A stretch of DNA of 33,836 nt from Rickettsiales bacterium (GTDB lineage: Bacteria; Pseudomonadota; Alphaproteobacteria; Rickettsiales; Deianiraeaceae). The notes under the pieces were generated by a model that was not told the DNA's origin, made no database searches, and worked only from the letters and a program-made list of their open reading frames with translations. Location of the stretch: contig CANDYN010000002.1 in NCBI GenBank assembly GCA_947424985.1, positions 1-33,836 of the forward strand. The letters run 5' to 3'. The position numbers and the translations under genes are program-made. Positions 22,096 through 30,481 of this stretch are shown piece after piece. Numbering within the stretch: the first letter of the stretch is position 1; each line of letters opens with the position of its first letter.

Positions 22096-22854
22096 ATGCG
22101 TGGAATATTATTACACACTTTTTATTCGGCAAAACGAGACAAACTTGTTCTGGGACTTTTGTTTGCTATGGTAATCGGATCTTTTATCGCAGCCTTCCTT
22201 GGGTCAACCTCTCTTGTTGAAAATGATCAAATGAGAGTTATATACTCTGCTACAATTTGCCGATATATAATCATGATAGGTATGATGGTCTTTATATCGT
22301 TTCACATGAAAAAATTGTTTGAAAATAAAGAAATGGATGTAATGCTTTCAAGGATTCCATCGAGAAGCTCAATTGTTATCGCATTTGTAACGTCCTTTGC
22401 CTTAGTTGCCTTTGTTGTTGTGGGATTTGCAGCCGCAATTACAATGCTTGTGTATCTTAAAAACTTTGTAAATATTCTATATTGGGGAGTTACCGTTGCA
22501 CTTGAAAGCCTGATCGTTGTGTCCTTTACAACCTTCTTTTGTATAGTAATGAGAAGCCCGTCCCTTGCCCTACTTATGACCTTTGCAACATATATGATCG
22601 GACGAATTATCGGTAATTTTATTGCATATATCGATATATCAAGCGCAAATACTTCCTTGCTATCAATTTCGGAAGTTACCCTAAAAACGCTATCCATAGT
22701 TATGCCAAGGCTTGATTTGTTTGGAAAAACGGATATTATTATACACTCAAATTATGACCTTAAAGGCTTCTTGGTTATACTTGCTCAAAGCTTAGTATAT
22801 TCAATGTTCCTTACCTTGCTTGGAATTTTCGATATGAGAAGAAAAGAATTTTAG
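22096..22854 (+). CDS. ABC-2-type membrane permease-like protein
   Basis: A 252-residue polytopic membrane protein with about six hydrophobic segments (near residues 17-37, 53-72, 95-120, 128-150, 155-180 and 222-245). The first cytoplasmic stretch and the layout recall CcmB or ABC-2 transporter permeases, and the text MDVMLSRIPSRSSIVIAF fits a loop after helix 2 of such permeases. I see no ATPase gene next to it; the following gene overlaps functionally unknown territory, eight bases downstream. The family assignment rests on topology and general similarity, not on a sharp motif. A possible promoter (TTGATT/TAGATT) lies just upstream. Confidence 0.6.
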   Translation: MRGILLHTFYSAKRDKLVLGLLFAMVIGSFIAAFLGSTSLVENDQMRVIYSATICRYIIMIGMMVFISFHMKKLFENKEMDVMLSRIPSRSSIVIAFVTSFALVAFVVVGFAAAITMLVYLKNFVNILYWGVTVALESLIVVSFTTFFCIVMRSPSLALLMTFATYMIGRIIGNFIAYIDISSANTSLLSISEVTLKTLSIVMPRLDLFGKTDIIIHSNYDLKGFLVILAQSLVYSMFLTLLGIFDMRRKEF

Positions 22855-22861
22855 TTTTTAT

Positions 22862-23632
22862 ATGAAAATTACGTCTTGGGAAACAGAAAATAAGTTTGTA
22901 AGAAGAACGCTCTTGATGTTCTTTGCTCTAAACTGTATTGTTTGGTTTTTGTTTACAAAAAACATAAGACCGGATTTAACCATAACCCCGGCTCCTCCCG
23001 GAAAACACCTCCTAAAACTCTTCTCAATGGGAGATGATCTGTTTATTTATAGATATTTCGGATATAAAATTCAAATGGCGGGAGATGACTATGGAACAAC
23101 AACCCCCCTTAAAGATTATAGTTACGATAAACTTCAAAAATGGTTCTTCTTACTAGATGAATTTGATGGTGAATCAGAGCTAATCCCAACCCTCGCCGGA
23201 TTATATTTTTCAAATTCACAAAATAGAAAAGATAATACATACATAGTTGATTATCTCTTGTTTTTTGTCAAAAGAGATGTTAATAAAAATTGGCGCTGGG
23301 CTACGACGGCTCTTTATCTTTCAGATGTCAAATTAAATGATCAAAAAAGAGTAAAAGAAGCAACCGATTTGATCTTACAGTCCGATCCAACAAAAGTTCC
23401 ACTCTGGGCGAGAGCGCTTGGTATCTTTATAACACAAGAAGATGATATCTGCGCCTCAATAGACTTCTTAACGAAAATCAGTGAAAAGGAAATGCAAGAT
23501 ATACTTGAAGATAAAATCATTGCAGCCGGTGGAGAACGGAATCCGTTTGCACCGCTAGTCGTCAGAAGACTGCAAGCGATAAAGAAAAATCCACTTGCTG
23601 TTAGAAAGTGTCTTATGAAAAAGTCTAAATAA
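22862..23632 (+). CDS. membrane-anchored protein of unknown function
   Basis: A 256-residue protein with one N-terminal membrane helix (TLLMFFALNCIVWFLF, residues 16-31) and a soluble body expected on the outer face. The body is helical with TPR-like spacing (for example DKLQKWFFLLDEFDGESELIPTLAGLYF and WARALGIFITQEDDICASIDFL), though I cannot assign TPR with confidence. It begins eight bases after the permease-like gene and is likely its operon partner, perhaps an accessory subunit. The tRNA-His gene lies just downstream with its own promoter. Confidence 0.65.
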   Translation: MKITSWETENKFVRRTLLMFFALNCIVWFLFTKNIRPDLTITPAPPGKHLLKLFSMGDDLFIYRYFGYKIQMAGDDYGTTTPLKDYSYDKLQKWFFLLDEFDGESELIPTLAGLYFSNSQNRKDNTYIVDYLLFFVKRDVNKNWRWATTALYLSDVKLNDQKRVKEATDLILQSDPTKVPLWARALGIFITQEDDICASIDFLTKISEKEMQDILEDKIIAAGGERNPFAPLVVRRLQAIKKNPLAVRKCLMKKSK

Positions 23633-23646
23633 TTTGTAAAAATTCT

Positions 23647-23674
23647 TTGACAATAAAAAAACCTGGTTTATCAT
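23647..23674 (+). promoter_or_regulatory. promoter of tRNA-His
   Basis: TTGACA (23647-23652) and TATCAT (23669-23674) have a 16-base spacer. Predicted start is within a few bases of the tRNA 5' end, so the leader is very short. Confidence 0.6.
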
Positions 23675-23683
23675 AAATTACGT

Positions 23684-23760
23684 GGCGGATGTAGCTCAGT
23701 TGGTAGAGCATCGGTTTGTGGTACCGGTGGTCGCGGGTTCGAGCCCCGTCGTTCGCCCCA
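23684..23760 (+). tRNA. tRNA-His (GTG anticodon)
   Basis: A full cloverleaf: acceptor GCGGATG with CGTTCGC, D-arm GCTC...GAGC, anticodon stem TCGGT with ACCGG and loop TTGTGGT (anticodon GTG), variable loop, T-arm GCGGG-TTCGAGC-CCCGT. The CCA end is encoded (23758-23760). The extra G at -1 (23684) faces C73, the normal identity pair for histidyl-tRNA synthetase in bacteria. Confidence 0.96.
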
Positions 23761-23797
23761 TTGTAAAAATGCATAATACTACAAAAGATGAAAATGA

Positions 23798-23836
23798 TTG
23801 ACATTTAAGTATTACGGTATTACCATGTATACATGG
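23798..23836 (+). promoter_or_regulatory. promoter with overlapping palindromic operator for the toxin-antitoxin pair
   Basis: TTGACA (23798-23803) and TACCAT (23821-23826) have a 17-base spacer. The perfect 14-bp palindrome CCATGTATACATGG (23823-23836) overlaps the -10 box and start point, the place where an AbrB/MazE-type antitoxin would autorepress. Confidence 0.6.
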
Positions 23837-23848
23837 GAAATTTATTTT

Positions 23849-24094
23849 ATGTTATCAATTGCAAAACTGACAACAAAGTATCAAGCAAGCATACCGAAAA
23901 TTATTAGGGAAAAACTACACATAAATGCCGGGGACTACTTAGAATTTGACGAAAGAGATGGCGAAATTGTTATCAAAAAAGCTTCTGAAGTGTTTGATAA
24001 AAACACATTAAAGTTGATGGAAATTAGCTTACAAGAATGGAACTCTCCCGAGGATGACGAACAGTTTGCATATCTTTCAAAGCTTGTAAAATAA
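23849..24094 (+). CDS. AbrB/MazE-like antitoxin
   Basis: An 81-residue protein from ATG 23849 (MLSIAKLTTKYQASIPKIIR). Upstream in-frame starts lie inside the promoter and are rejected. Residues 5-45 form a SpoVT-AbrB swapped-hairpin DNA-binding domain: TTKYQASIPKIIREKLHINAGDYLEF matches the family's TxKGQVxIPxxIRxxLxxxxGDxL. The acidic C-terminal part (LQEWNSPEDDEQFAYL) would bind and block the toxin. It is followed by the MazF-like gene after two bases. The protein is expected to repress its own promoter through the palindrome described above. Confidence 0.85.
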   Translation: MLSIAKLTTKYQASIPKIIREKLHINAGDYLEFDERDGEIVIKKASEVFDKNTLKLMEISLQEWNSPEDDEQFAYLSKLVK

Positions 24095-24096
24095 AT

Positions 24097-24432
24097 ATGT
24101 TTAAACCCTTTGATATCGTAATTACGCCGTTTCCGTTTGTTGATGTGATCGGCAAAATAAAATACCGTCCCGCACTTGTGATTTCCTCGGAGGAATACAA
24201 TCAAAAAACTAATTCCGCGATATTTTTAATGATTACCTCAGCAAAACACTCAAGTCTATGGAACGATTATGTGATACAGAATTATAGTAATACCAATTTA
24301 CAAGGCGGTTGCGTCATTCGCATAAAAACTTTTACCTTAGCTAATGAAATTTTAAAAAACAAAATCGGCAAACTTAATAAAATTGATATTATAAATGTGC
24401 AAAATATTCTTAAAAACGTGATTACCCTATAA
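24097..24432 (+). CDS. PemK/MazF-like toxin (predicted mRNA interferase)
   Basis: A 111-residue protein of the MazF/PemK family: PFDIVITPFPFVD near the start, then KIKYRPALVISSEEYN, where the family has KxRPALVIS, and a conserved-like late helix. MazF-type toxins cut single-stranded mRNA at short motifs. The length is standard and it sits directly behind an AbrB-type antitoxin, forming a type II toxin-antitoxin module. The stop region overlaps the convergent rfbB gene by six bases (24427-24432). Whether it is active cannot be told. Confidence 0.85.
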   Translation: MFKPFDIVITPFPFVDVIGKIKYRPALVISSEEYNQKTNSAIFLMITSAKHSSLWNDYVIQNYSNTNLQGGCVIRIKTFTLANEILKNKIGKLNKIDIINVQNILKNVITL

Positions 24433-25428
24433 ACTCCCCAAATAATACTCAATCGTTTCAAGTATCGCATCCTCAAAAGCAATAGAATGCCTAAACCCAA
24501 GATCCAATTTCGCCTTTTCCGATGAAACCGCATATTTCATGTCATGCCCAAGCCTATCCTCAACATGCGTAATTAACTCCTTATAATCCTTAACTTTTTT
24601 TGATGGATGCAACTTATTCATCGCATCGCATATAGCCTTGACAACGTCAATGTTTTGCTTTTGACAATCCCCGCCAAAACAATAAGTCTCCCCAATTTTA
24701 CCTTTTTGCATAGCAAGTAAAACCCCGTAAGCGTGGTCGTCAACCCAAATCCAGTCGCGAATTGCAAGCCCGTGTCCGTAAATCGGAATCTTTTTATTAT
24801 TTACACAAGACATTATCGTTTTCGGAATTAATTTCTCAATATGCTGCCTTCTTCCATAATTATTCGAACAATTCGTCGTAATGCAAGGTAACTTATAAGT
24901 ATGTAAAAAAGCGCGAACTAAATGATCAGAGGCTGCTTTTGAAGCGGAATAGGGCGAATTCGGTGAATATCTCGTCTCCTCCGTGAAAATCTCATCGTCT
25001 CCAAGCTCAAGTGTTCCATAAACCTCGTCCGTAGAAACGTGTAAAAAACGAAAATTCGATTTATCTGATAATGAGTTATAATACCCAAGACAAGTCCAAA
25101 GTAAGTTAAACGTCGACTTTACGTTTGTGTCAATAAAAACCTCAGGTGCTGAAATTGAATTGTCAACATGACTTTCCGCCGCAAAATTATATACATGCTC
25201 AATTTTGTTTTCCTGTAAAATCCTTAAAACAAGATCTTTGTCTCCAATATTTCCCTCGTAAAAGCTAATCCTGTCCTTTATTTCCTTAAGATTAGACTCG
25301 TTTGCCGCATAGGTCATTAAATCCAAAATTGCAATTTTTGCCTCCGGAAATTTTCTTGCATATAAATGTGCAAAATTACTCCCAATAAATCCCGCACCAC
25401 CGGTAATTAAAACGTTAAAACTCTTCAT
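24427..25428 (-). CDS. rfbB: dTDP-glucose 4,6-dehydratase
   Basis: A 333-residue short-chain dehydrogenase-family enzyme that turns dTDP-glucose into dTDP-4-keto-6-deoxyglucose for rhamnose and other deoxysugars of the cell surface. NAD-binding TGGAGFIGS (residues 9-17), NFAAESHVDNSI, STDEVYG with the catalytic Asp-Glu pair, YSASKAASDH with the Tyr-x-x-x-Lys couple, and SNNYG are all present. The usual NNYGPRQFPEKLIP reads NNYGRRQHIEKLIP here, a small departure at the substrate side. The end overlaps the MazF-like gene. The dGTPase gene ends one base upstream of its ATG, so the two may be cotranscribed. No other dTDP-sugar genes are present. Confidence 0.93.
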   Translation of the reverse strand: MKSFNVLITGGAGFIGSNFAHLYARKFPEAKIAILDLMTYAANESNLKEIKDRISFYEGNIGDKDLVLRILQENKIEHVYNFAAESHVDNSISAPEVFIDTNVKSTFNLLWTCLGYYNSLSDKSNFRFLHVSTDEVYGTLELGDDEIFTEETRYSPNSPYSASKAASDHLVRAFLHTYKLPCITTNCSNNYGRRQHIEKLIPKTIMSCVNNKKIPIYGHGLAIRDWIWVDDHAYGVLLAMQKGKIGETYCFGGDCQKQNIDVVKAICDAMNKLHPSKKVKDYKELITHVEDRLGHDMKYAVSSEKAKLDLGFRHSIAFEDAILETIEYYLGSL

Positions 25429-26622
25429 CTAAATAATAAAACTTTTGGAACTAAATTTTTTCGCAAGCTGCCTTGCAAATGTGTCTGTCATTCCAGCAAT
25501 ATAATCACATATAATACCGGTTTTCTCAATCTTTTTCTTCGTTTTCTCATATTGTAAAAGCCAAAGAGGTGTCATTAGCTCCGGTTTTTTCTCAAGAGTC
25601 TCAAATATCGTTCTTATAATCTTATCCGCTGTCTTTCGTGATTTTGCAACTTTCACGCTGTAATATAAATTCTTATATAAAAATTTTCTTATTATCCCAA
25701 CGTCCTTACTCATTTTTTCTGAAAAATTTACAATCTGAATCCCGCAATTTCGAATGTCACTGTCGTTTCCTATTTTGTAAATGTCAAGATTTTTCTCCGT
25801 TTGTTCACAAAGATCCGCAATCATCTCATTAATTATAACGCTTTTTGCGTCTTTTGCCATTATTCCAACCTCTAAAAATGAATAATTTCCCTCAATTTTT
25901 TCTAAAGCCTCATGCCAAAGCGGAAGCCTTCTTACGTCCTCAATTTTTAAAATCTCAGCCCTAATTCCGTCCTCAATGTCGTGATTTATATAAGCAATGT
26001 CGTCCGCAATTGCCGCAATTTGTGCCTCAATTCCCGCATGATTTTTCAAATCTAAACGAAAATCTTCAGGTAAGGCGGCGTTGTAATCCAAAATATATTG
26101 ACACGGATTTTTAAGTGGCCCATTGTGCTTTAAAATGCCGTCAAGACTTGCAAAACTTAAATTCAAACCCGAAAACTTACTTGAAATATTCTCAAGCTGC
26201 GTAACAATCTTAAATGAAAAAGTGTTATGCTTGTAATCCCCCCCCTTACTTACCATTATCTCGCTTAAAATATCCTCGCCAACGTGCCCGAAAGGCGGAT
26301 GCCCTATGTCGTGCGAAAGCGCTATTACCTCTGCCAAATCCTGATTTACCCCCAACTTCCTTGCAATTTTTTTTGCAATCTCCGCAACCTCTAAACTGTG
26401 CGTTAATCTTTTTCTGTAATGATCCCCATGATATGACGGAAAAACCTGAGTCTTGGCCTCAAGCCTCTTGAATGAATTGCTTGAAATAACCCGCATTCTG
26501 TCTTCGCAAAACGTATCTTCCTCGCTTAAATTCTCGTCAAAAGGTCTTTTTTGTCCCTCTGATTTTGTTGCAAAATTTTTCATTTTCTTCTTGCAAAATA
26601 ATTTCTTTATACTATCTATCAT
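25429..26622 (-). CDS. dgt: dGTP triphosphohydrolase-like protein (HD domain)
   Basis: A 397-residue HD-domain protein of the deoxyguanosinetriphosphate triphosphohydrolase-like family, which cleaves dNTPs to nucleoside and triphosphate. Signature parts are RVISSNSFKRLEAKTQVF, YRKRLTHSLEVAEIA with His75, and ALSHDIGHPPFGHVGEDIL with the His-Asp pair at 104-105; the later DDIAYINHDIEDG supplies the distal Asp. The start at ATG 26622 adds ~14 basic residues before MKNFATK; the later ATG (26583) is possible. The gene is divergent from the ErpA-type gene. It ends right at the start of rfbB. Confidence 0.9.
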   Translation of the reverse strand: MIDSIKKLFCKKKMKNFATKSEGQKRPFDENLSEEDTFCEDRMRVISSNSFKRLEAKTQVFPSYHGDHYRKRLTHSLEVAEIAKKIARKLGVNQDLAEVIALSHDIGHPPFGHVGEDILSEIMVSKGGDYKHNTFSFKIVTQLENISSKFSGLNLSFASLDGILKHNGPLKNPCQYILDYNAALPEDFRLDLKNHAGIEAQIAAIADDIAYINHDIEDGIRAEILKIEDVRRLPLWHEALEKIEGNYSFLEVGIMAKDAKSVIINEMIADLCEQTEKNLDIYKIGNDSDIRNCGIQIVNFSEKMSKDVGIIRKFLYKNLYYSVKVAKSRKTADKIIRTIFETLEKKPELMTPLWLLQYEKTKKKIEKTGIICDYIAGMTDTFARQLAKKFSSKSFII

Positions 26623-26653
26623 TAAGTATTATAAATATCAATATTATTTTTTT

Positions 26654-27055
26654 ATGTTAGGAATTAATACTGAAAACCAAACGCAAGATCTAATTAGCTT
26701 TGAAAATACAAAACTGAGCTTTCACATCGCGAAAAAAGCCGCAGAAAGAATAAGATTTCTGCAGGAAATGGAGCTGAATGACTCAAAGCTTGAAAATGCA
26801 ATGCTGAGAATTTTAGTATACTCAGGTGGTTGCAAAGGTTTTTCATATCACCTTGAAATGACGGGTACATCAGAAGAAGGGGATATAGTAATTACAGATG
26901 CCTTTGGAAAAAATATCGCAGTGATCGATGAAATCACGCTTGAAATGATAAATGGTGGAATTCTCGATTTCGTTGATGAAGTGAGCGGAAGCTACTTTAG
27001 AATCAAAAATCCAAATGCACAAAACTCATGTGGATGCGGTAATTCATTTTCTTAG
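26654..27055 (+). CDS. iron-sulfur cluster insertion/carrier protein (IscA/ErpA family)
   Basis: A 133-residue A-type Fe-S carrier. The three cluster cysteines are present: one in LVYSGGCKGFSY and two in the C-terminal SCGCGNSFS. The IDEITLEMINGGILDFVDE segment also fits the family. I start at ATG 26654, where similarity begins (upstream in-frame codons are hydrophobic and overlap the divergent gene). These proteins hand clusters to client enzymes such as LipA, relevant to the lipB gene downstream. IscA, ErpA and HesB cannot be separated by eye. The COQ10-like gene overlaps its 3' end by 41 bases, an unusually long overlap. Confidence 0.9.
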   Translation: MLGINTENQTQDLISFENTKLSFHIAKKAAERIRFLQEMELNDSKLENAMLRILVYSGGCKGFSYHLEMTGTSEEGDIVITDAFGKNIAVIDEITLEMINGGILDFVDEVSGSYFRIKNPNAQNSCGCGNSFS

Positions 27056-27494
27056 TCCTTTGGCGATAAACTTTTCTGTCGCAAAGTCCGTAAAATCAAC
27101 TAAAGATCATGTTTTAGATGTAATTCTTGATGTTGAAAAATATTCCGAATTTATTCCTTGGTGCGAAGTTAAAATCGTCTCAAAAAATGGAAATAAAATA
27201 AATACAAAAGTGAAAATTAATCGTGGAGTCTTCTCATACTCTTTCGATTGTGTCCTTGAAATCGATCGAAAAAACGGCGTAATCTCCATGTCTGGCTCAA
27301 AACTTTTGCAATTCTCTTTTGCTGCCTCCTGGACAATATCTCAAAATCACGAAAACTCCGAACAAATCGAAGTATTGTTCAAAATGCACCTTGATATTCC
27401 CGTTAAAATAATTGAAAATAAAGTAAAATCGGCAATACAGCCCGTTGCAAACGAAACAATCTCACTCTTTTTGAAGCGTACTGTGCTTGCTTAG
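27015..27494 (+). CDS. COQ10/RatA-like START-domain protein
   Basis: A 159-residue polyketide cyclase/START-domain protein of the COQ10/RatA group. Recognisable are VILDVEKYSEFIPWCEVKIV (family DVExYPxFLPWC), the GVFSYSFDCVLEID strand, and the C-terminal amphipathic helix KIIENKVKSAIQPVANETISLF. In eukaryotes and alphaproteobacteria COQ10-like proteins bind ubiquinone or precursors; the E. coli homologue is named RatA. The first ~20 residues overlap the ErpA-type gene in another frame. A GTG at 27030 is an alternative start. I favour a quinone-handling role from family knowledge only. Confidence 0.85.
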   Translation: MHKTHVDAVIHFLSPLAINFSVAKSVKSTKDHVLDVILDVEKYSEFIPWCEVKIVSKNGNKINTKVKINRGVFSYSFDCVLEIDRKNGVISMSGSKLLQFSFAASWTISQNHENSEQIEVLFKMHLDIPVKIIENKVKSAIQPVANETISLFLKRTVLA

Positions 27495-27501
27495 GTTGTT
27501 T

Positions 27502-27681
27502 TTATTCCTTCCTATAAAGTCTTGCCATTTGAAATATACATATTATTATCATACCCCCAAAAGATGCCGTTGCTATATAAACTAAATTTTCCGAAAGTTT
27601 ATCACTCAAACTGACAATCACCAAAGCCATATATCCAATGGCATGAACTAAATCACTAAAAAATGTATACTTCTTATTCAT
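27502..27681 (-). CDS. small two-helix membrane protein
   Basis: A 59-residue protein from ATG 27681 (MNKKYTFFSDLVHAIGYMAL) with two hydrophobic segments (about 12-25 and 34-50) and a basic end (MARLYRKE). An in-frame upstream ATG at 27711 is inside the tiny ORF described next and is less likely. It overlaps that ORF by eight bases, which suggests translational coupling. No family is recognised. It is convergent with the COQ10-like gene. Confidence 0.55.
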   Translation of the reverse strand: MNKKYTFFSDLVHAIGYMALVIVSLSDKLSENLVYIATASFGGMIIICIFQMARLYRKE

Positions 27682-27781
27682 GATCTTTTTGCAAAGAAAC
27701 ATATATTGCACTAAGCGGAAATATCGCTATTGCCATGAATATAATTGTATTTCCTATAAAATATCCTATTGTTGATAACAT
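27674..27781 (-). CDS. 35-residue hydrophobic ORF, overlapping
   Basis: Reads MLSTIGYFIGNTIIFMAIAI then FPLSAIYVSLQKDHE. It is one predicted membrane helix. Its stop overlaps the start of the 59-residue gene by eight bases. Such a pair may be a small membrane complex; alternatively the two are a frameshifted remnant of one transporter-type gene. Confidence is low because of size. Confidence 0.4.
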   Translation of the reverse strand: MLSTIGYFIGNTIIFMAIAIFPLSAIYVSLQKDHE

Positions 27782-27863
27782 AACATAAAATTATCTATAT
27801 ATTTTTATACGAAGTTATTTTTTAGATGTCAAGCGGAAAAGTTGCGAGAGAGCTGCAAATTAC

Positions 27864-30428
27864 CTACTCATCCCCAAATGCCATCTCAACCTCAGATGAA
27901 AGCGCATCGGGATGCGGCTCAGCCTTTTTTTGATTGTGGTGCGGTCGAACCTCCGTTGTTGTTTCCTTGCTGCCAGGGGCTTTTGGAATTACCCCAAATT
28001 CCTCGTTCTCAGAAAAAAATGATGCTAATTGACGCCCACGAGTAGGGTGCCTTAATTTTCGTAATGCCTTTGCCTCAATCTGACGAATCCGCTCTCTTGT
28101 TACTCCAAATGCTGCACCAACCTCCTCAAGTGTATAATCCTTTGTTCCACCTATTCCAAAACGCATGCGTAAAACGCGCTCCTCTCTTGGGGTTAAAGTT
28201 GATAGAATATCAGCCGTAACGTCCTGAAGCTCGTTTGCCTCAGCCTGCATAACCGGTGAATAATAACTGTTCTGACTCGCAATTGTCTCAGACAACTCTC
28301 TGTCCCCACCTCCGCTGCTTCCGCCGGAAGATTGACTTAAACTTATCGGCTCTTTTGCAATTCTCATGATCTTTTTTACCTTCTCAACTGACATCGCAAG
28401 TTCCTTTGCATACTCCTGTAGTGATGGCTTTCTCTTGTACCTCTTCTCAAAATCCCGAGCTGTTTTCATGAGCTTGCTTATGTTCTCAATCATGTGAGAT
28501 GGAATCCTAATCTGCCTTGATTGATCCGCAATTGATCTCGTTATTGCCTGCTTTATCCACCAAGTTGCGTAAGTTGAAAACTTAAACCCGCGTCTGTAAT
28601 CAAACTTCTCAACCGCCTTCATTAATCCCAAATTTCCTTCCTGAATTATGTCCACAAGCGAAACCTGGCTTGATTTATAATGACTCTTTGCAATTGAAAT
28701 CACAAGCCTTAAATTCGCTTCAGTTAACTCCGTCTTTGCCTTGGTCGTTGCCCTTTGATGCTTTTGAATGTTTAAAACGTTGTCCGCGAAAATGTTTATT
28801 GAAATTAAAGCATGCTTCTTTTCCAAAATCGAAATGTCCTTCTGTATTATAGAAAGTAAATTCCCACTCTCAATAAGTAATTTCTTCCATTCCTTTTTCT
28901 TGCTAAAACTTGACTCCGCAATCTTGTCAAGTAAATTGCAATCCTGTGAAAGTGCCTTGTGAAATTTGCTAAACTCAGACTTGCTAACCTTGCTTTTCTC
29001 GCATAAATCCATTAATTTTGTCTCAAGATCGCGAAACTCAGAAAAAATTTGATCATGCTTTGAAATTATCGCATTCTTTATTACCTGATTGAACTTTAAA
29101 CCCTCAACCTCCTTAAATAAATCCGCTATAGCCTTTTCAAATTTGACGCTCGTAATTGTCTTTTCGTTAATTAATGTCCTTTGCATCTTGTTTATCATGA
29201 TACATGCGTCCGAAACGTCGCTCATGATAGATAAAACCTTGTCCTTTATTGCAATTTCCATTGCCGAAATCGGAATTATTGTACTCTCTTCCTGGTCGTC
29301 CCTAGAAAATTCGTCCTCCCCTTCCTCAAATTCACTTTCCTGATTGTAATACTCAAAAGACTTAGATCTAATCGCGTTGATCCTGTTGTTCATCATGTCT
29401 GCGCTTGAAATCCCAACCTGTCCCTCGTCCTTCTCGCCAAATTCTAAATTATATAAACCTGCAACGTCGACAACCTCTCTTAGTGATAACACCCCGGCGC
29501 TTAAATCGTCGTAAAGCGATACCAATTCGTTTCTCCCAAGTACGCTTGAACAAATGTGAAAAAGCGTCATAGATTTCCCACTCTCTATTCTTTTTGCGAT
29601 CTCAACTTCGTCATCCTTGCTTAAAAGCCCGGACTTCGAATTAATGTCGTTCATGTAAATCTTTAGTGAATCGTCAATTAATATTGTTGATTCTTTCTTC
29701 TCCCGCTTTTTTTGTTTCTTCTTTAGTAAATCCTCCTCGTCCCCAACTACGTCTATGTTTGCCTGACTTAATTGATAAATGATTGAATCGACAATGTCCC
29801 CCATGTCGTCCCCAACCGGAATTGCATCTGAAATGTTTTCGTAAGTTACATACCCAATTTCCCTTCCAATTCTTACTAATGGCTTTAAATATTTTATAAT
29901 AGATGTCTCGGATGTGCTAATCTCCGAAATCTTTTTTGAATAATTCATTAATTGCGTAAATTCCTTCTCAGCAAGTAAATCTATCTCACTCAAAGGCCCT
30001 TCCATGATCTCCTCTTCCTCCTCCTTCTTTTCTTCTTGTACGCTATCTTTTACATTGAAACCACTGTCGAACTCAACGTTGCCTAAGTCAAGATTTTCCT
30101 CGCTACTTTCCTTTAAAATCTTCTGAACCTCCTCCTCGTTTGCCTTTTCCTCAATATTCTCCCTCTTGCCCTTTATTGCCCTTGTAATTTTCTCACTAAC
30201 ATCAGATCTGTCGCTCTTTTTTCGCTCCTTGTTGAACTCTATGCCACCACCGTTTTTGATTATTTCCTTGATCTTGTCTGATGCCTCTTTTATTCTCTCT
30301 TGCTTTGTTGGAACCGGTTTTGTAATCTTGCTTCTAGTCTTCCTCTTTTTCTTATCGTCTCCTAAATTTGGTTTTGACACATTTAATAAATAAGATTTTT
30401 CTAAACTAATCTGCTTTTTTTTAAACAC
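27864..30428 (-). CDS. rpoD: vegetative sigma factor RpoD, unusually long
   Basis: An 854-residue primary sigma factor; typical proteobacterial RpoD is about 610-670. The start is GTG 30428. A charged Lys/Glu-rich extension of ~180 residues precedes a region 1.1-like segment (IGREIGYVTYENISDAIP, about 188-205). Region 1.2 begins near 257 (IYMNDINSKSGLLSKDDE). Region 2 starts at about 572 with NLRLVISIAKSHY and includes GLMKAVEKFDYRRGFKFSTYATWWIKQAI. Region 4 has GVTRERIRQIEAKALRKLRHP. Two oddities: the region 3.2 finger, usually acidic (DDED-like), is SQSSGGSSGGGDRELSETI, and 49 residues follow region 4 where most RpoD end. It recognises TTGACA/TATAAT-type promoters, which fits the boxes seen in this window. 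Confidence 0.95.
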   Translation of the reverse strand: MFKKKQISLEKSYLLNVSKPNLGDDKKKRKTRSKITKPVPTKQERIKEASDKIKEIIKNGGGIEFNKERKKSDRSDVSEKITRAIKGKRENIEEKANEEEVQKILKESSEENLDLGNVEFDSGFNVKDSVQEEKKEEEEEIMEGPLSEIDLLAEKEFTQLMNYSKKISEISTSETSIIKYLKPLVRIGREIGYVTYENISDAIPVGDDMGDIVDSIIYQLSQANIDVVGDEEDLLKKKQKKREKKESTILIDDSLKIYMNDINSKSGLLSKDDEVEIAKRIESGKSMTLFHICSSVLGRNELVSLYDDLSAGVLSLREVVDVAGLYNLEFGEKDEGQVGISSADMMNNRINAIRSKSFEYYNQESEFEEGEDEFSRDDQEESTIIPISAMEIAIKDKVLSIMSDVSDACIMINKMQRTLINEKTITSVKFEKAIADLFKEVEGLKFNQVIKNAIISKHDQIFSEFRDLETKLMDLCEKSKVSKSEFSKFHKALSQDCNLLDKIAESSFSKKKEWKKLLIESGNLLSIIQKDISILEKKHALISINIFADNVLNIQKHQRATTKAKTELTEANLRLVISIAKSHYKSSQVSLVDIIQEGNLGLMKAVEKFDYRRGFKFSTYATWWIKQAITRSIADQSRQIRIPSHMIENISKLMKTARDFEKRYKRKPSLQEYAKELAMSVEKVKKIMRIAKEPISLSQSSGGSSGGGDRELSETIASQNSYYSPVMQAEANELQDVTADILSTLTPREERVLRMRFGIGGTKDYTLEEVGAAFGVTRERIRQIEAKALRKLRHPTRGRQLASFFSENEEFGVIPKAPGSKETTTEVRPHHNQKKAEPHPDALSSEVEMAFGDE

Positions 30429-30481
30429 AAGTTTTTTCTTGTTTTTCTATATAAAAATATTTCCCCTCTTCTATATCATAG

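Noticed and set aside
23647..24094. tRNA-associated attachment site
   Set aside because: No repeat of the tRNA 3' end was found downstream in the window and no integrase is present.
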